Below, one piece after another: positions 57,101 through 64,000 of a stretch of 64,000 nt of DNA; within the stretch, counting starts at the first letter, position 1; every line of letters begins with the position of its first letter. A program made the position numbers and the translations under genes. Source of the DNA: Leptasterias polaris (lineage: Eukaryota; Echinodermata; Asteroidea; Forcipulatida; Asteriidae); assembly GCA_037783415.1 (NCBI GenBank), contig JAZGTN010000149.1, forward strand, positions 1,798,001 through 1,862,000, read 5' to 3'. The notes below the pieces were generated by a model. That model was given only the letters and a program-made list of their open reading frames with translations, did not search any database and was not told the origin of the DNA.

Positions 57101-60100
57101 ACTTATCAAAAAGAGAAGGGGTTCGGTTCGCCCCGGTGTTCCTGGTTTGATTGGCTGCATATTGCGCCATAGCACCTTGTAAACCATTACATGGTGCTAT
57201 GCAAAGGAACACGTCTCAAACTTCAAAAAAGTAGCTCCACATAAATACCTTGCTGGAGAATACTGACTGTTGAAGCGCCTTGAGCGTCACTGAGTGACGT
57301 ATATGAGCGCTATAAGAAGCCACTATTATTATTTCAAATCCCGCTCTAGTCAATTTGTATTTGTCCAGTTCAAAAATTGTTCGAATATTTTCCCAGTCTG
57401 TTGTGCACTCTGATTTAATAAACATGTTCACACAGTGTTTTGATCAAACTCGAAATAGTCGATACGAGCAAACAATCATAACAAAGGCAAACCTTATAAA
57501 ACAAAAAACAACTGTCAGCCATCGTGTATTTTATTTTTTTTTCTACCAAAGATAGAAGGGCATTCACCTATAGCCGTCTTGCTATGTTTGAACTTGTGTT
57601 TTTTTTTTAGAGTTGTTGGCAGAAATATGGCGGAGTAAAAATCTTTCAATAGACCGTATGCACATGACGTCATTTGAGTAGGGCGCCCTCGCCTAGAAGT
57701 CAAAAGGAAGATATTCATTGGCTAATCATGTGCGCCGCGCGTACAAAGCTGTGCGTTCCCATTGTTTCATTATCAGTTTACCTCTAAGATGGCGGCTTGG
57801 TGACGTCAATGCATAAGGTCTATTACAAAACGACTGATCAACTAACAGAGGGTTTTAAACTGTTTGATTTTTGAAGTAAACAATCGTGCCATTACAACCG
57901 TTATTTTTCAAATGAAACAAACATTGTCAGCTGAGTTAGTACCAGTAATCCGGTGAAGTCGAGGTTGTCGGCGTTCTTCAGGATGACTTTGGCCATCTCC
58001 TCATCGGAGTAGCTGAAATCTTCGAGTCGTCGAGGAGGATCAAGACGCTGCAGGTCGGCTATGGAAGCATTGAGGGCTAATGCTATGGCTATTATGCCGT
58101 CGTAGGTGTAATGAATCACCTTGTTATCAGGGAGTTGGTTTTCGTAGTATTCGTTGTGCTCAGGAAGGGGCTTCTGGAACGTAACAAAACAATTATAGTT
58201 TTAAATGGAAAGTCGATGCAAACTAGTTTGTCTGAAATAATCAAAGGGGGCTTGGGTTCTGCGATGACCGTAAAATACACACGGGGTCACAGCAGCGGCG
58301 TAGCCAGGAGTTTTTCGGTGGGGGGGGGGGGGGTGGGCACAGGGGGCATTGCTTCCAAGTGGAGGCCCAGGGAGAATGGGTTTCTCAGTGGCAGAGGTCA
58401 TGTACTCCTAGAGAGGTTCGATCCGCTATCGTCTCCACGAACCTCAGAAAGACATGCACAAAATCCCATTTGAAACTGTTTGCCCTTCACGTCTATTTAT
58501 GGAAATTTATGGGGGCACGTGCCCGTCCCCCGACCCCCCCCCCCCCCCCCCCCCAGCCACTGGGTCACAGACTTGCAACACATAGAGCGACTGCTTCGAA
58601 GTTCGGTTCCAATAACCAGGTAATCGAGTATTTGTTTTGTATACGCTAACATATTCTAAAAGCTTCCCAGTCATCAGAATTGACCTTGATGCTGGTTTCC
58701 CCATGGGACTTGATTCAATTTTGGGTAATTGTGACTCAGTATCGGAGTCATCTGACACAGGAATGTAACCATATTCATTGGTACCCACCACTCCATTGAA
58801 ATTTAGTTTTTCTAATTCTACTCGTCTTGGATGTCCATCGAATAGTAGAGTGGAGTTGACGGCTGAGTTGATCTGCTCTTGAGTACATGGCTCGATGACC
58901 GTTAGAGGGACGTCCAGCCAAAATGGGTGGTTTGCCCAAGTTGGTGTCACCCACACGTACTTAGCTCCATAGACACCGGAAATGTACGCCTTAACAAAGA
59001 CGGACAAAAAATACTCATGTAATCTTAAATAAAGACTTAGCGATATTTTTAAGTGATTGTCTTGTAGGGTCAACATTGGTAAGAATGAAAATATAAATGG
59101 TCACAGATTTGCCCATAACTTACATTGTATAAAGATGGTCATGGTAGAAACTTTCCCTTGAAATAGTTTTGCTTGAAATGCAATAGTTTTTAGGAAAAGA
59201 GTTAAATAATAGTCTTTATCCTGCAAGATAAATTCCGATGTTTGAAAAAAAGTTAAAATACATAAAGGGTTTGTTCACTGTTTTCTCATGACTCCGAAGA
59301 CCGATTTAGCTTAAACTTTCACAGATGTGTTATTTCATGTATATGTTGGGTCACATCAAGTGTGGATACAGGTCTTTGGCAATTACCAATGTTGTACACA
59401 CCCTTTAAAACCTTGACTACAGCCAGTGTCAAATCACGATAAATCAATGAATGGAAAACTTAAATTATGCTATATTTTTATCATTTGTGTCAACGTTACA
59501 TGCTGCTGTACTACGTTGAACACATTTTATAATGAACAACTCGGAACACTCTTATACCTGGCAGTAAAGTTTCAGCAGTTCGTGTCGAAAGAAGTTGGTA
59601 AATATAATCCGTGCATCTTGGCGCTAGTGTTTTACAGAAAAGAAAAACAATGAATAAAACGTTAAGCTGTAAAAGAATCTTAGGTATTTATTTTTGTATA
59701 TATATATTGTTTTACTTACTTGTTCTAAGCGGAAAGGTATTCTACATTCTTTAGATTTAATACAACTATATTGTTATGTGTTTATATTTTGGGGTTATGG
59801 AACCAGAGTACCTTAAAAAGTACAAGCACTCATACGAAAACAAATTGTTTTAGACTGGGTTCCAAAATAGGGAAAACCTACGCAACCAGGTAAAAATTGA
59901 AAAGTGAATTCAGAGATCAAATCGGAGTCACATAAGTGAAAAGCAAAGGAAGAAACGACTGAGCTGACCAACATTTTCCACAATTTACTATTTTTATCAC
60001 ATTCTTTGTAACTCACCTATCACAATATTAAACTTCTTACCTTGATACTCTGAAGATGAAAGTCAAATTTTGATAACTCTTTGACTCTCTCAGACAAGAC

Positions 60101-62628
60101 TACCTGCATATCGTTAGCCTCCAAGATCAGCCGCAATGCTTTCATTTGCTGCAAATTCAAAGTGTAAAACGAAAACAAAACTAACATAGTAATAATATTT
60201 ATTATATTTGTTTTGCCAAACTATCCCTACAACGTCTAAAAAGGTTATAAACTTTTTTAAAGTATAAAATCATCATTCCAAACAAGCTATCACGTTTTCC
60301 AACGGTCTACTTAACCTAGGGCAGCCGTGTAGCATTTAACAGTGGTTAGCAGGGGTTAGCACATGGTTAAGGAAGGTTCAGGACATATCCAACAGTTTCG
60401 TTCTAACACTAATTAGCATGACTGACGAACCACTACTGATCTTCAATCAAACACTTGGTTATACAAAATGGCGGACCGTGTAAGTTAACGATTCAGAAGA
60501 AAAAACACACAATTTTGAAGTATATTTGTTTGAATCATTATTTCTTAAAACATCTTTCCAACCGTATTCAGTTCATAACAAAGCGCAAACTTTCCCCAAA
60601 CATTTTACGTTTTCACGAATTTCAATAATTTGTTTGAACAAAGCGCGCCGTCTTCACGAAATGACAAATGTGTGCAGAATTAATGACAAAAACAGTTGCA
60701 AGATAGAAAATGTAATAATGAAAGTTCTATATGAATGCATGAAAACTACACAAGATCAAAAAAAATAATATTGCATAACATATTAATTATGTTAATGTTA
60801 GGCATAGGCCTACGGTGAGTTTCAGTCACCGTTACTTGATGGTACTGTTGTTTACAGTACGTTTGAATAGCGTGAGGGCCTTGAGGGCCATTGTAACAGT
60901 CTACATAAACAATGCTTCCTATTTGTATGGTAAAAAATTCACAACAGGTACAGCTGTTTTCTATGCAGCTGGCTTGACAGGATGATTGATTGCCCTATGT
61001 CCTTGTTGGTGGGGCTAAATAACTCAGTCACCTTATCAGCTGGGATCTATAATATTGATTTAAACAAGTGTGTTTGTTTTGAGGTGTCAATTAAAAGGAA
61101 CCCCCCCCCCCCCCCCCCCCCCCCACTAGACCAGACTTTAACCAAGCTATTTGGCTTTGTATCAATAGGGAACTTATATCAATAGAAAAACATGAATTAA
61201 AACATAGCGGAGTTAAACAAAAAATGTTTAACGAAAGGTTAAAAGATCGCTGTTCAATTGTAGGCCTATACGCGAACTTTTCCATACTCAAAACTTTGGC
61301 TGTGTACAGGTCACGTCGTGAAAGCTGTGACAATATTGTACAAACAAGCATACACAATTGTTATAACCTTAATCACGTAGGTCAATCATTATGCACCACT
61401 CGCACCTCGAGATTGATTGGTATTCCTTTGACATCAATGAGGGCGCTGTTTGAGGTCGTGACGTCATATCAAAAAGTCTCCTGGAAAACCGTTCCAAACT
61501 TACCTCCTCAAAGGATGGAGTCTCCTCGTAAATAAAAGCAACTCGACGCCAACCCATCTTCTTAAGCACTTTAACCATTGCTGTATGTGTTTGTGCATCG
61601 GTGTGTGCTGCACGCACGGTGTATGGATACACAGACCTGTCTTCTAACTTCGCTGACGATCTTAAACCAATCTTCCAAAGAAAACAAATCAACTTTGAAT
61701 GACAGGTCTAGAATTGCAACGGTAGAGGGCGCAAACCCCGCTACACTTATTATGCCCGTGGTTTTTTATTTACGGGATTTGGGAAAGTACTGAGTGTTGG
61801 GTGCTTTACACACAGTGTTATGGGTGAACCCCAGTGTATGGGTGACCCAAATAGCATTCTTTATCCCCGATGCATCGATTAAGGCAATAAGTTTACGACG
61901 TAAAGTGAAGTTTACAGCACGTCCTTAGTAACAAGCGCAGTTTGTTAATAGAGCAAAAATTACCTGCATAGCAATTGCATGTGACCCTTAACCTTTTTTG
62001 TGTCTAAATAATATAGAAAGAGTTAGTCGCAAGCTTCAAGATGATACCAAATTTATAATAGGGGGGTTCGTTGAAGAGCATTGCCAGAGGTGAAAATATC
62101 GGCATTTTAGTATCATCGAACGGAATCGATCGTACCAAACCACTAAAAACATTATCACAAAACACATGGTTTTTCATTTTTATTGATCAAAATCAACCTT
62201 CCTGATTTAAAATTATGAAAGAGTAGACATCAAGGTTGGAAAATAGGGTAAAACAAAATCGATTTGTGAAAAAAAAAAAATCCCTCCTCCAACATGGAAG
62301 AGCCCTTTCCGTGGATTGGCATAGCGCGACTTACGGCCCTTTTTTGCAGAGCGGGTCACATAATTATCATGAACTCGTTAACGTAACCGTGAATTTTACG
62401 GCAAGTATTTGGCACCCATGGTGTTGGGTCAATCACCGAAACACTTTTGTATGGAATTATGTTACAGTGTGGATACTTTGTCTATACCTGAACGATGTTA
62501 AATCTAGAGGCAACTTGATTGACAACTAGAGCCTCTGCTGACGTGATAGGTCCCCAGGTTATAGGTACAGGAGGTCCTGTGTGGACTAAGGTATACAGGT
62601 GTCGCAGACTCTCCTGGGGATCTCCCGC
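44967..62628 (-). CDS. Metabotropic GABA-B receptor subunit 2-like gene B (partial both ends, 15 exons)
   Basis: Minus-strand paralog of gene A with the same exon plan. Exons: 62628-62488, 61671-61504, 60148-60041, 59623-59558, 58989-58789, 58173-57943, 55910-55847, 54571-54488, 49822-49672, 49539-49407, 49192-49079, 48672-48550, 46993-46816, 46327-46164, 45110-44967. All join in frame into 690 codons. Of 14 exons shared with gene A, 13 are equal in length and all phases agree; exon 14 is one codon longer. It has one extra upstream exon (0) covering lobe 1. Missing: signal-peptide exon(s), and a final exon with the stop codon. Domains: Venus flytrap, TM1-7, start of a coiled coil. Probable G-protein-coupled receptor; ligand unknown. 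Confidence 0.88.
45329..45757 (-). mobile_element. tRNA-headed SINE, copy 2
   Basis: Full-length reverse copy of the family at 56921-57334: tRNA-like head at 45757 (GTGTCGTGGCCGAGCGGATA), shared body, then tail 'gcgctatataagaagcc' and AT-rich repeats. It lies in the last recognised intron of gene B. Confidence 0.8.
46164..46327 (-). CDS. Gene B exon 13: TM6 and TM7
   Basis: 164 bp, phase 1 in and 0 out, acceptor gtttttag. KYIAASLYIVALTVALTV, then GDDVNMMFAIPG and LLNFIPK. Acidic GDD loop as in gene A. Confidence 0.9.
46816..46993 (-). CDS. Gene B exon 12: extracellular loop 2 and TM5
   Basis: 178 bp. LNETEPEREIFTIPVIKYCS, then GVKGALLTFGLFLAWETRN and LND. The donor gtgagt falls exactly where gene A uses gtaggt. 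Confidence 0.9.
47180..47900. repeat. Older dispersed repeat interrupted by a younger MITE
   Basis: Left part (about 47180-47438) and right part (47812-47900) are the two pieces of one repeat-family copy. At the break, 'gagcttaaa' and 'aaaccttcacagg' would be contiguous without the insert at 47439-47807. Confidence 0.65.
47439..47807. mobile_element. 369-bp MITE with TTAA target duplication
   Basis: Terminal inverted repeats AGGCACTGGACACGTTTGG and inverse, flanked by TTAA at 47435-47438 and 47808-47811, a piggyBac-type target. The interior has no ORF of note. It lies in intron 12 of gene B (the intron between exons 11 and 12), nested in an older repeat. Confidence 0.85.
48550..48672 (-). 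CDS. Gene B exon 11: TM4
   Basis: 41 codons: DLPDWKLICGVLVIAFMDCF then IVIVWIALDT, ending LEQR at donor gtaatg. Same length as gene A exon 11. Confidence 0.88.
48739..49041 (-). repeat. Dispersed element, reverse copy of 19654-19986
   Basis: Ends near the donor of exon 10 (49078). Same landmarks in inverse order as the copy 3' of gene A. Confidence 0.65.
49079..49192 (-). CDS. Gene B exon 10: TM3
   Basis: 38 codons: IERMLISIGLSLAFGSVFMK and on through RIHAIFSLAVKRFKKI. Acceptor gtttcag, donor gtaagt. It differs from gene A at several residues, in contrast to the identical neighbouring exon 9. Confidence 0.9.
49407..49539 (-). CDS. Gene B exon 9: intracellular loop 1 and TM2
   Basis: 133 bp, phase 2 in and 0 out. 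Apart from two differences in the first four bases, all 129 remaining bases equal gene A exon 9. The intron beyond the gtaagt donor is unrelated. Confidence 0.92.
49672..49822 (-). CDS. Gene B exon 8: stalk and TM1
   Basis: 151 bp. GHVPVDGVIKLEMVLEVS, then TM1 AVLFSLASVGCAMALMFFFI and RYKNK. Acceptor cttaag, donor gtctga (non-optimal GT donor). Confidence 0.88.
50166..50338 (+). repeat. 62-bp tandem repeat, each unit an inverted repeat
   Basis: Units start at 50166, 50228 and 50290 (last one partial). Each reads 'acccggatgacagatcaata', then later 'tgctctgtcatccggg', so a unit can fold into a hairpin. In intron 7 of gene B. Confidence 0.8.
50699..51440 (-). pseudogene. Gypsy integrase end and C-terminal tail
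   Basis: Contains the last acidic-box region of integrase (SSPHYPRYNGFIERTIQTVK, with the catalytic-type E) and, after a frame change near 51220, LYERQSTQKQYHDRQAR and a GPF-like basic tail ending TRSGRLVRKPEKL. The first catalytic residues of integrase are missing. Confidence 0.75.
51433..52467 (-). pseudogene. Gypsy zinc knuckle, protease and start of reverse transcriptase
   Basis: CRKCGKKNHWQNVC is a CCHC knuckle. VKVDTGAQGNTIPL holds the DTG of an aspartic protease, with a hydrophobic AILGLP further on. The RT begins SSLTVSRRENGKLRVCLDLK and is cut at DLNNAI, followed in the DNA by integrase sequence in another frame. Confidence 0.8.
52421..53007 (-). pseudogene. Gypsy gag, frameshifted
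   Basis: The first part (53007 to about 52790) includes FQQQCALYFSVKDIP and HILLFMGATCIKIYN. After a shift, RLYLQKFAQRDSETIDDFLS and HKCEFKDDAEFQDRVIEQF continue to 52421. This is the capsid-like gag of retrotransposons in the Gypsy group. Confidence 0.7.
53304..53422 (-). repeat. Possible short LTR of the Gypsy element
   Basis: On minus it begins TGTTACATATCC and ends CCAACA, followed at once by TGGTGGCAGCGG, which looks like a primer-binding site. No second copy was found, so the call is tentative. Confidence 0.35.
53430..54480. other. Intron 7 of gene B, right part
   Basis: AT-rich. Short ORFs (53648-53935) have no motif. Nothing else recognised. Confidence 0.35.
54488..54571 (-). CDS. 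Gene B exon 7: juxtamembrane segment
   Basis: 84 bp, phase 1 to 1, acceptor gttacag, donor gtagat. MVYVTNSQQLLNYGETSIKW then QG, matching gene A exon 7 in length and pattern. Confidence 0.85.
55160..55490 (-). mobile_element. tRNA-headed SINE, copy 3 (diverged)
   Basis: Head at 55490 with GGCCGAGTGG and GGTTCGAGTCC, a shorter body, and a tail with 'gcgctatataaat' and AAT repeats. More diverged than copies 2 and 4. In intron 6 of gene B. Confidence 0.7.
55847..55910 (-). CDS. Gene B exon 6: end of Venus-flytrap domain
   Basis: 64 bp, phase 0 in and 1 out. GQFSIENGQRQIDSVYLKQA then QG; gene A has GRFLIEDGQRQTYSVYVEQA. Acceptor tttcag. Confidence 0.85.
56921..57334 (+). mobile_element. tRNA-headed SINE, copy 4 (full length)
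   Basis: Best reference copy: head CGTGTCGTGGCCGAGCGGAT with B box GGTTCGAGTCC, body, then 'gcgccttgagcgtcactgag', 'tgagcgctataagaag' and ATT repeats. About 414 bp. It lies in intron 5 of gene B, antisense to it. Confidence 0.85.
57648..57824. mobile_element. 177-bp MITE with AATAGACC ends
   Basis: AATAGACCGTATGCACATGA at the left mirrors 'gacgtcaatgcataaggtct' at the right. The interior has 'aagatggcgg'. A related unbounded segment lies at about 5080-5260 in gene A. Confidence 0.65.
57943..58173 (-). CDS. Gene B exon 5: Venus-flytrap lobe 2
   Basis: 77 codons, phase 0 to 0: KPLPEHNEYYENQLPDN, then YTYDGIIAIALALN and LEDFSYSDEEM. Bases 57969-58075 carry no difference from gene A; both flanks within the exon do. 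Confidence 0.9.
58789..58989 (-). CDS. Gene B exon 4: Venus-flytrap lobe 2
   Basis: 67 codons: AYISGVYGAKYVWVTPTWAN and on to LNFNGV at donor gtgggt. The donor was chosen to match gene A length (201 bp). The frame stays open for a further 90 codons (to 58507) if the intron is retained. Confidence 0.85.
59068..59409 (+). repeat. Dispersed ~345-bp MITE-like repeat (family 1), copy 3
   Basis: Same orientation and landmarks as 6418-6768, ending 'accaatgttgtacacaccct'. In the intron between gene B exons 4 and 3, while copy 1 is in intron 4 of gene A. Confidence 0.65.
59558..59623 (-). CDS. Gene B exon 3: Venus-flytrap lobe
   Basis: 22 codons RQDARIIFTNFFRHELLKLY and CQ, acceptor cactag, donor gtataa. 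Identical length to gene A exon 3. Confidence 0.85.
60041..60148 (-). CDS. Gene B exon 2: Venus-flytrap lobe
   Basis: 36 codons, QMKALRLILEANDMQVVLSE onward, ending FDFHLQSIK at gtaaga. Acceptor tttgcag. Confidence 0.85.
61101..61124 (+). repeat. C homopolymer run
   Basis: 24 consecutive C, the longest of four such runs in the window. Confidence 0.9.
61504..61671 (-). CDS. Gene B exon 1: Venus-flytrap lobe 1
   Basis: 56 codons, phase 0 to 0: IGLRSSAKLEDRSVYPYTVR, then MVKVLKKMGWRRVAFIYEE. Acceptor tttggaag, donor gtaagt. Confidence 0.88.
62488..62628 (-). CDS. Gene B exon 0: Venus-flytrap lobe 1, upstream part
   Basis: 47 codons, phase 0 to 0, acceptor tttttcag, donor gtatag: AGDPQESLRHLYTLVHTGPP, then TSAEALVVNQVASRFNIVQ. 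It fits the region of GABA-B receptors preceding the ...ARMWNLIVLSYG strand. No gene A counterpart is in the window. Confidence 0.8.
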
Positions 62629-62973
62629 CTGAAAAATTGAAAATAAACCTGTAGAATCTTAGAAGAACTAAGGGTGGGGCGAGTGGGATTCCCACAAAAC
62701 TGTTTTTGTCATCTCTCCATTTACCCCAAACTCCCACCTCTACTCTCCCCAAAGTTTTGATTAAACCCCAAACCTTTGCACCCGTTGCACCCATGCACAC
62801 ACAACAAATGCTTATGAATAACGTTGGTGTCAGTCCGTCATTGTGATAAGTCAATTATTTTTTCAGCAGTACAAAGTATACGTCAAAGATTAATGCTTGC
62901 CCCCTTTAAATGAAGCTTACCCTCCCTCTGCGGCCCCGATTAACAGGTCTGATGCCGCTGTGGACGGATATTT

Positions 62974-63107
62974 TGTCCCCCCGGAGATTCTGTCCCCCCT
63001 TATGGAGAACTGTGTACAAACTTCTTTTGTTAGCGCCCTCTTTTGAATCTTCCCTCTCCAGCCCACGTTAATTTCCCATGTGGGGGACAGAATCTCCGGG
63101 GGACAGA
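62974..63107. mobile_element. Small foldback MITE
   Basis: 'tgtccccccggagattctgt' at 62975 is mirrored by 'acagaatctccgggggaca' near 63087, with about 82 bp between. No ORF of meaning. It lies upstream of gene B exon 0. Confidence 0.65.
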
Positions 63108-63109
63108 AC

Positions 63110-64000
63110 ATGAGCTACGTTCCTTCCAACTTGATGTCGCTAACATTCAGTCTCCAACGCAACGAACTAACCCACAAGTACCAGACCAGTGAAAACTTGC
63201 AGTCGATAAAAACTCTAAAACGCTTTTTAAAACACCCATTCAGGCAGATGTATGGTACCATTGATAGGGTCTGGGTTTCGAAAACATTGTTGAAAGACTG
63301 ATAATGTTTTTTAAACGAAGCTCCATTCGTATAAACGTTTCATGATAATGACGAGTGTGCTTGGCGACATGTATCGGCAAACTAAAACTAAAAATTCAAG
63401 ATATTATTGAAAGTGTTACAAGACGGACTTGAAAATAAGCTTTACATCAAGATGGCGTATGAACTTTGCTTTGTCAACACCGCTCGGTATTCTTACATTT
63501 CACGAAAGTAGGCTTAACTCAAACACTGCAAATCTTTTTTATATTAATAAACTGGAACTTATATAAACAATGCAAACAAGAATGCTAATTATTTTGTTAA
63601 TATTGTTTCGTTCATTTTCTTTATTTACTTCAATTTTTGTCAAAATTTTAAAGCTATATAAGGTTTTTTTGTATAGCTACTTTTTGTTTGTGTTTGTCTT
63701 TTCCCTTTTTTACGTTTCTGTTTTCATTTTCGTTTCGCGACTTTAAACGAACTGACTACCTTTTCTGTAATAACTGTCTTGTCTGCCAACATTTCACAGA
63801 TATATAACTATAATTTTTCAGCAGATTGTTGTCTTTTCCATTTTCTTTACTTTTCTTTATTCATCTTTCTTTCGCGACCTTCAAGGAACTGATGAACAGT
63901 TTTCTATAATTGCTGTCTTTTTGCCAACATTTCAAAGCTATTATACTTTTTTTTTTCTTTTTCTTTTCTTTTTCTTTCTTTCCTTTCCTGTTATATTCAT
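63110..64000. other. Right edge, no gene seen
   Basis: AT-rich with pyrimidine-rich strings, ending in a TTTTC/TTTCT microsatellite (about 63940-63990). The missing first exon(s) of gene B should lie here or beyond; none recognised. Confidence 0.4.

Noticed and set aside
58680..58705. Near match (19 of 20 bases) between intron DNA after gene B exon 4 and gene B exon 7
   Set aside because: A single 20-bp match with one difference is expected by chance at about this frequency in a window this size, and homology does not extend.

Overview
This is an animal nuclear genome window with large introns, GT-AG splicing, many SINEs, LINEs and MITE-like foldbacks, and homopolymer C/G runs. The deuterostome-type gene content and the dispersed repeats look like an echinoderm, most likely a sea star. 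That assignment is inference from repeat and gene style, not a database match.

The window is framed by two paralogous class C GPCR genes in inverted, tail-to-tail order. Both resemble subunit 2 of the metabotropic GABA-B receptor (GABBR2). Gene A is on + at 1500-19120: 15 recognisable exons, with the 5' end missing from the recognisable part. Gene B is on - from 62628 down to 44967: 15 recognisable exons, with the first and last exons not found. Thirteen of the fourteen shared exons have identical lengths and all shared phases agree. Each gene reads from a Venus-flytrap ligand-binding domain through seven transmembrane helices into a C-terminal coiled coil. In two exons (5 and 9) the copies are base-for-base identical over 107 and 129 bp while adjacent sequence and other exons have clearly diverged, which points to gene conversion between the inverted copies.

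The 25 kb between the receptors holds, in order: downstream repeats and foldbacks (19.2-23.3 kb); a decayed LINE with ORF1 and an endonuclease/reverse transcriptase ORF2 (23.78-28.01 kb, -); a palindromic 19-bp minisatellite (29.4 kb); a putative secreted PAN/apple-domain gene (30387-36679, +); and, inside the large intron of that gene on the opposite strand, a RAG1-like gene (35115-33093, -). The RAG1-like gene encodes the RAG1 N-terminal zinc region, a RING finger with a following zinc-ligand patch, and a C-terminal segment resembling the end of the RAG1/Transib core. Its four proposed exons splice in frame into a 496-residue protein without the central catalytic core. This is the most notable item in the window. 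Further right are ~100-bp tandem repeats (37.3-37.9 kb), a LINE tail with a perfect 12-bp target duplication (38.3 kb) and several MITEs.

The introns of the receptor genes carry mobile DNA: a 999-bp foldback element with 42-bp tandem repeats in its arms (gene A intron 2), four copies of a tRNA-headed SINE, a second tRNA-derived SINE in inverted arrangement, and in gene B a Ty3/Gypsy retrotransposon with an internal deletion (50.7-53.4 kb). No prokaryotic features, CRISPR arrays, rRNA genes or intact tRNA genes were seen.
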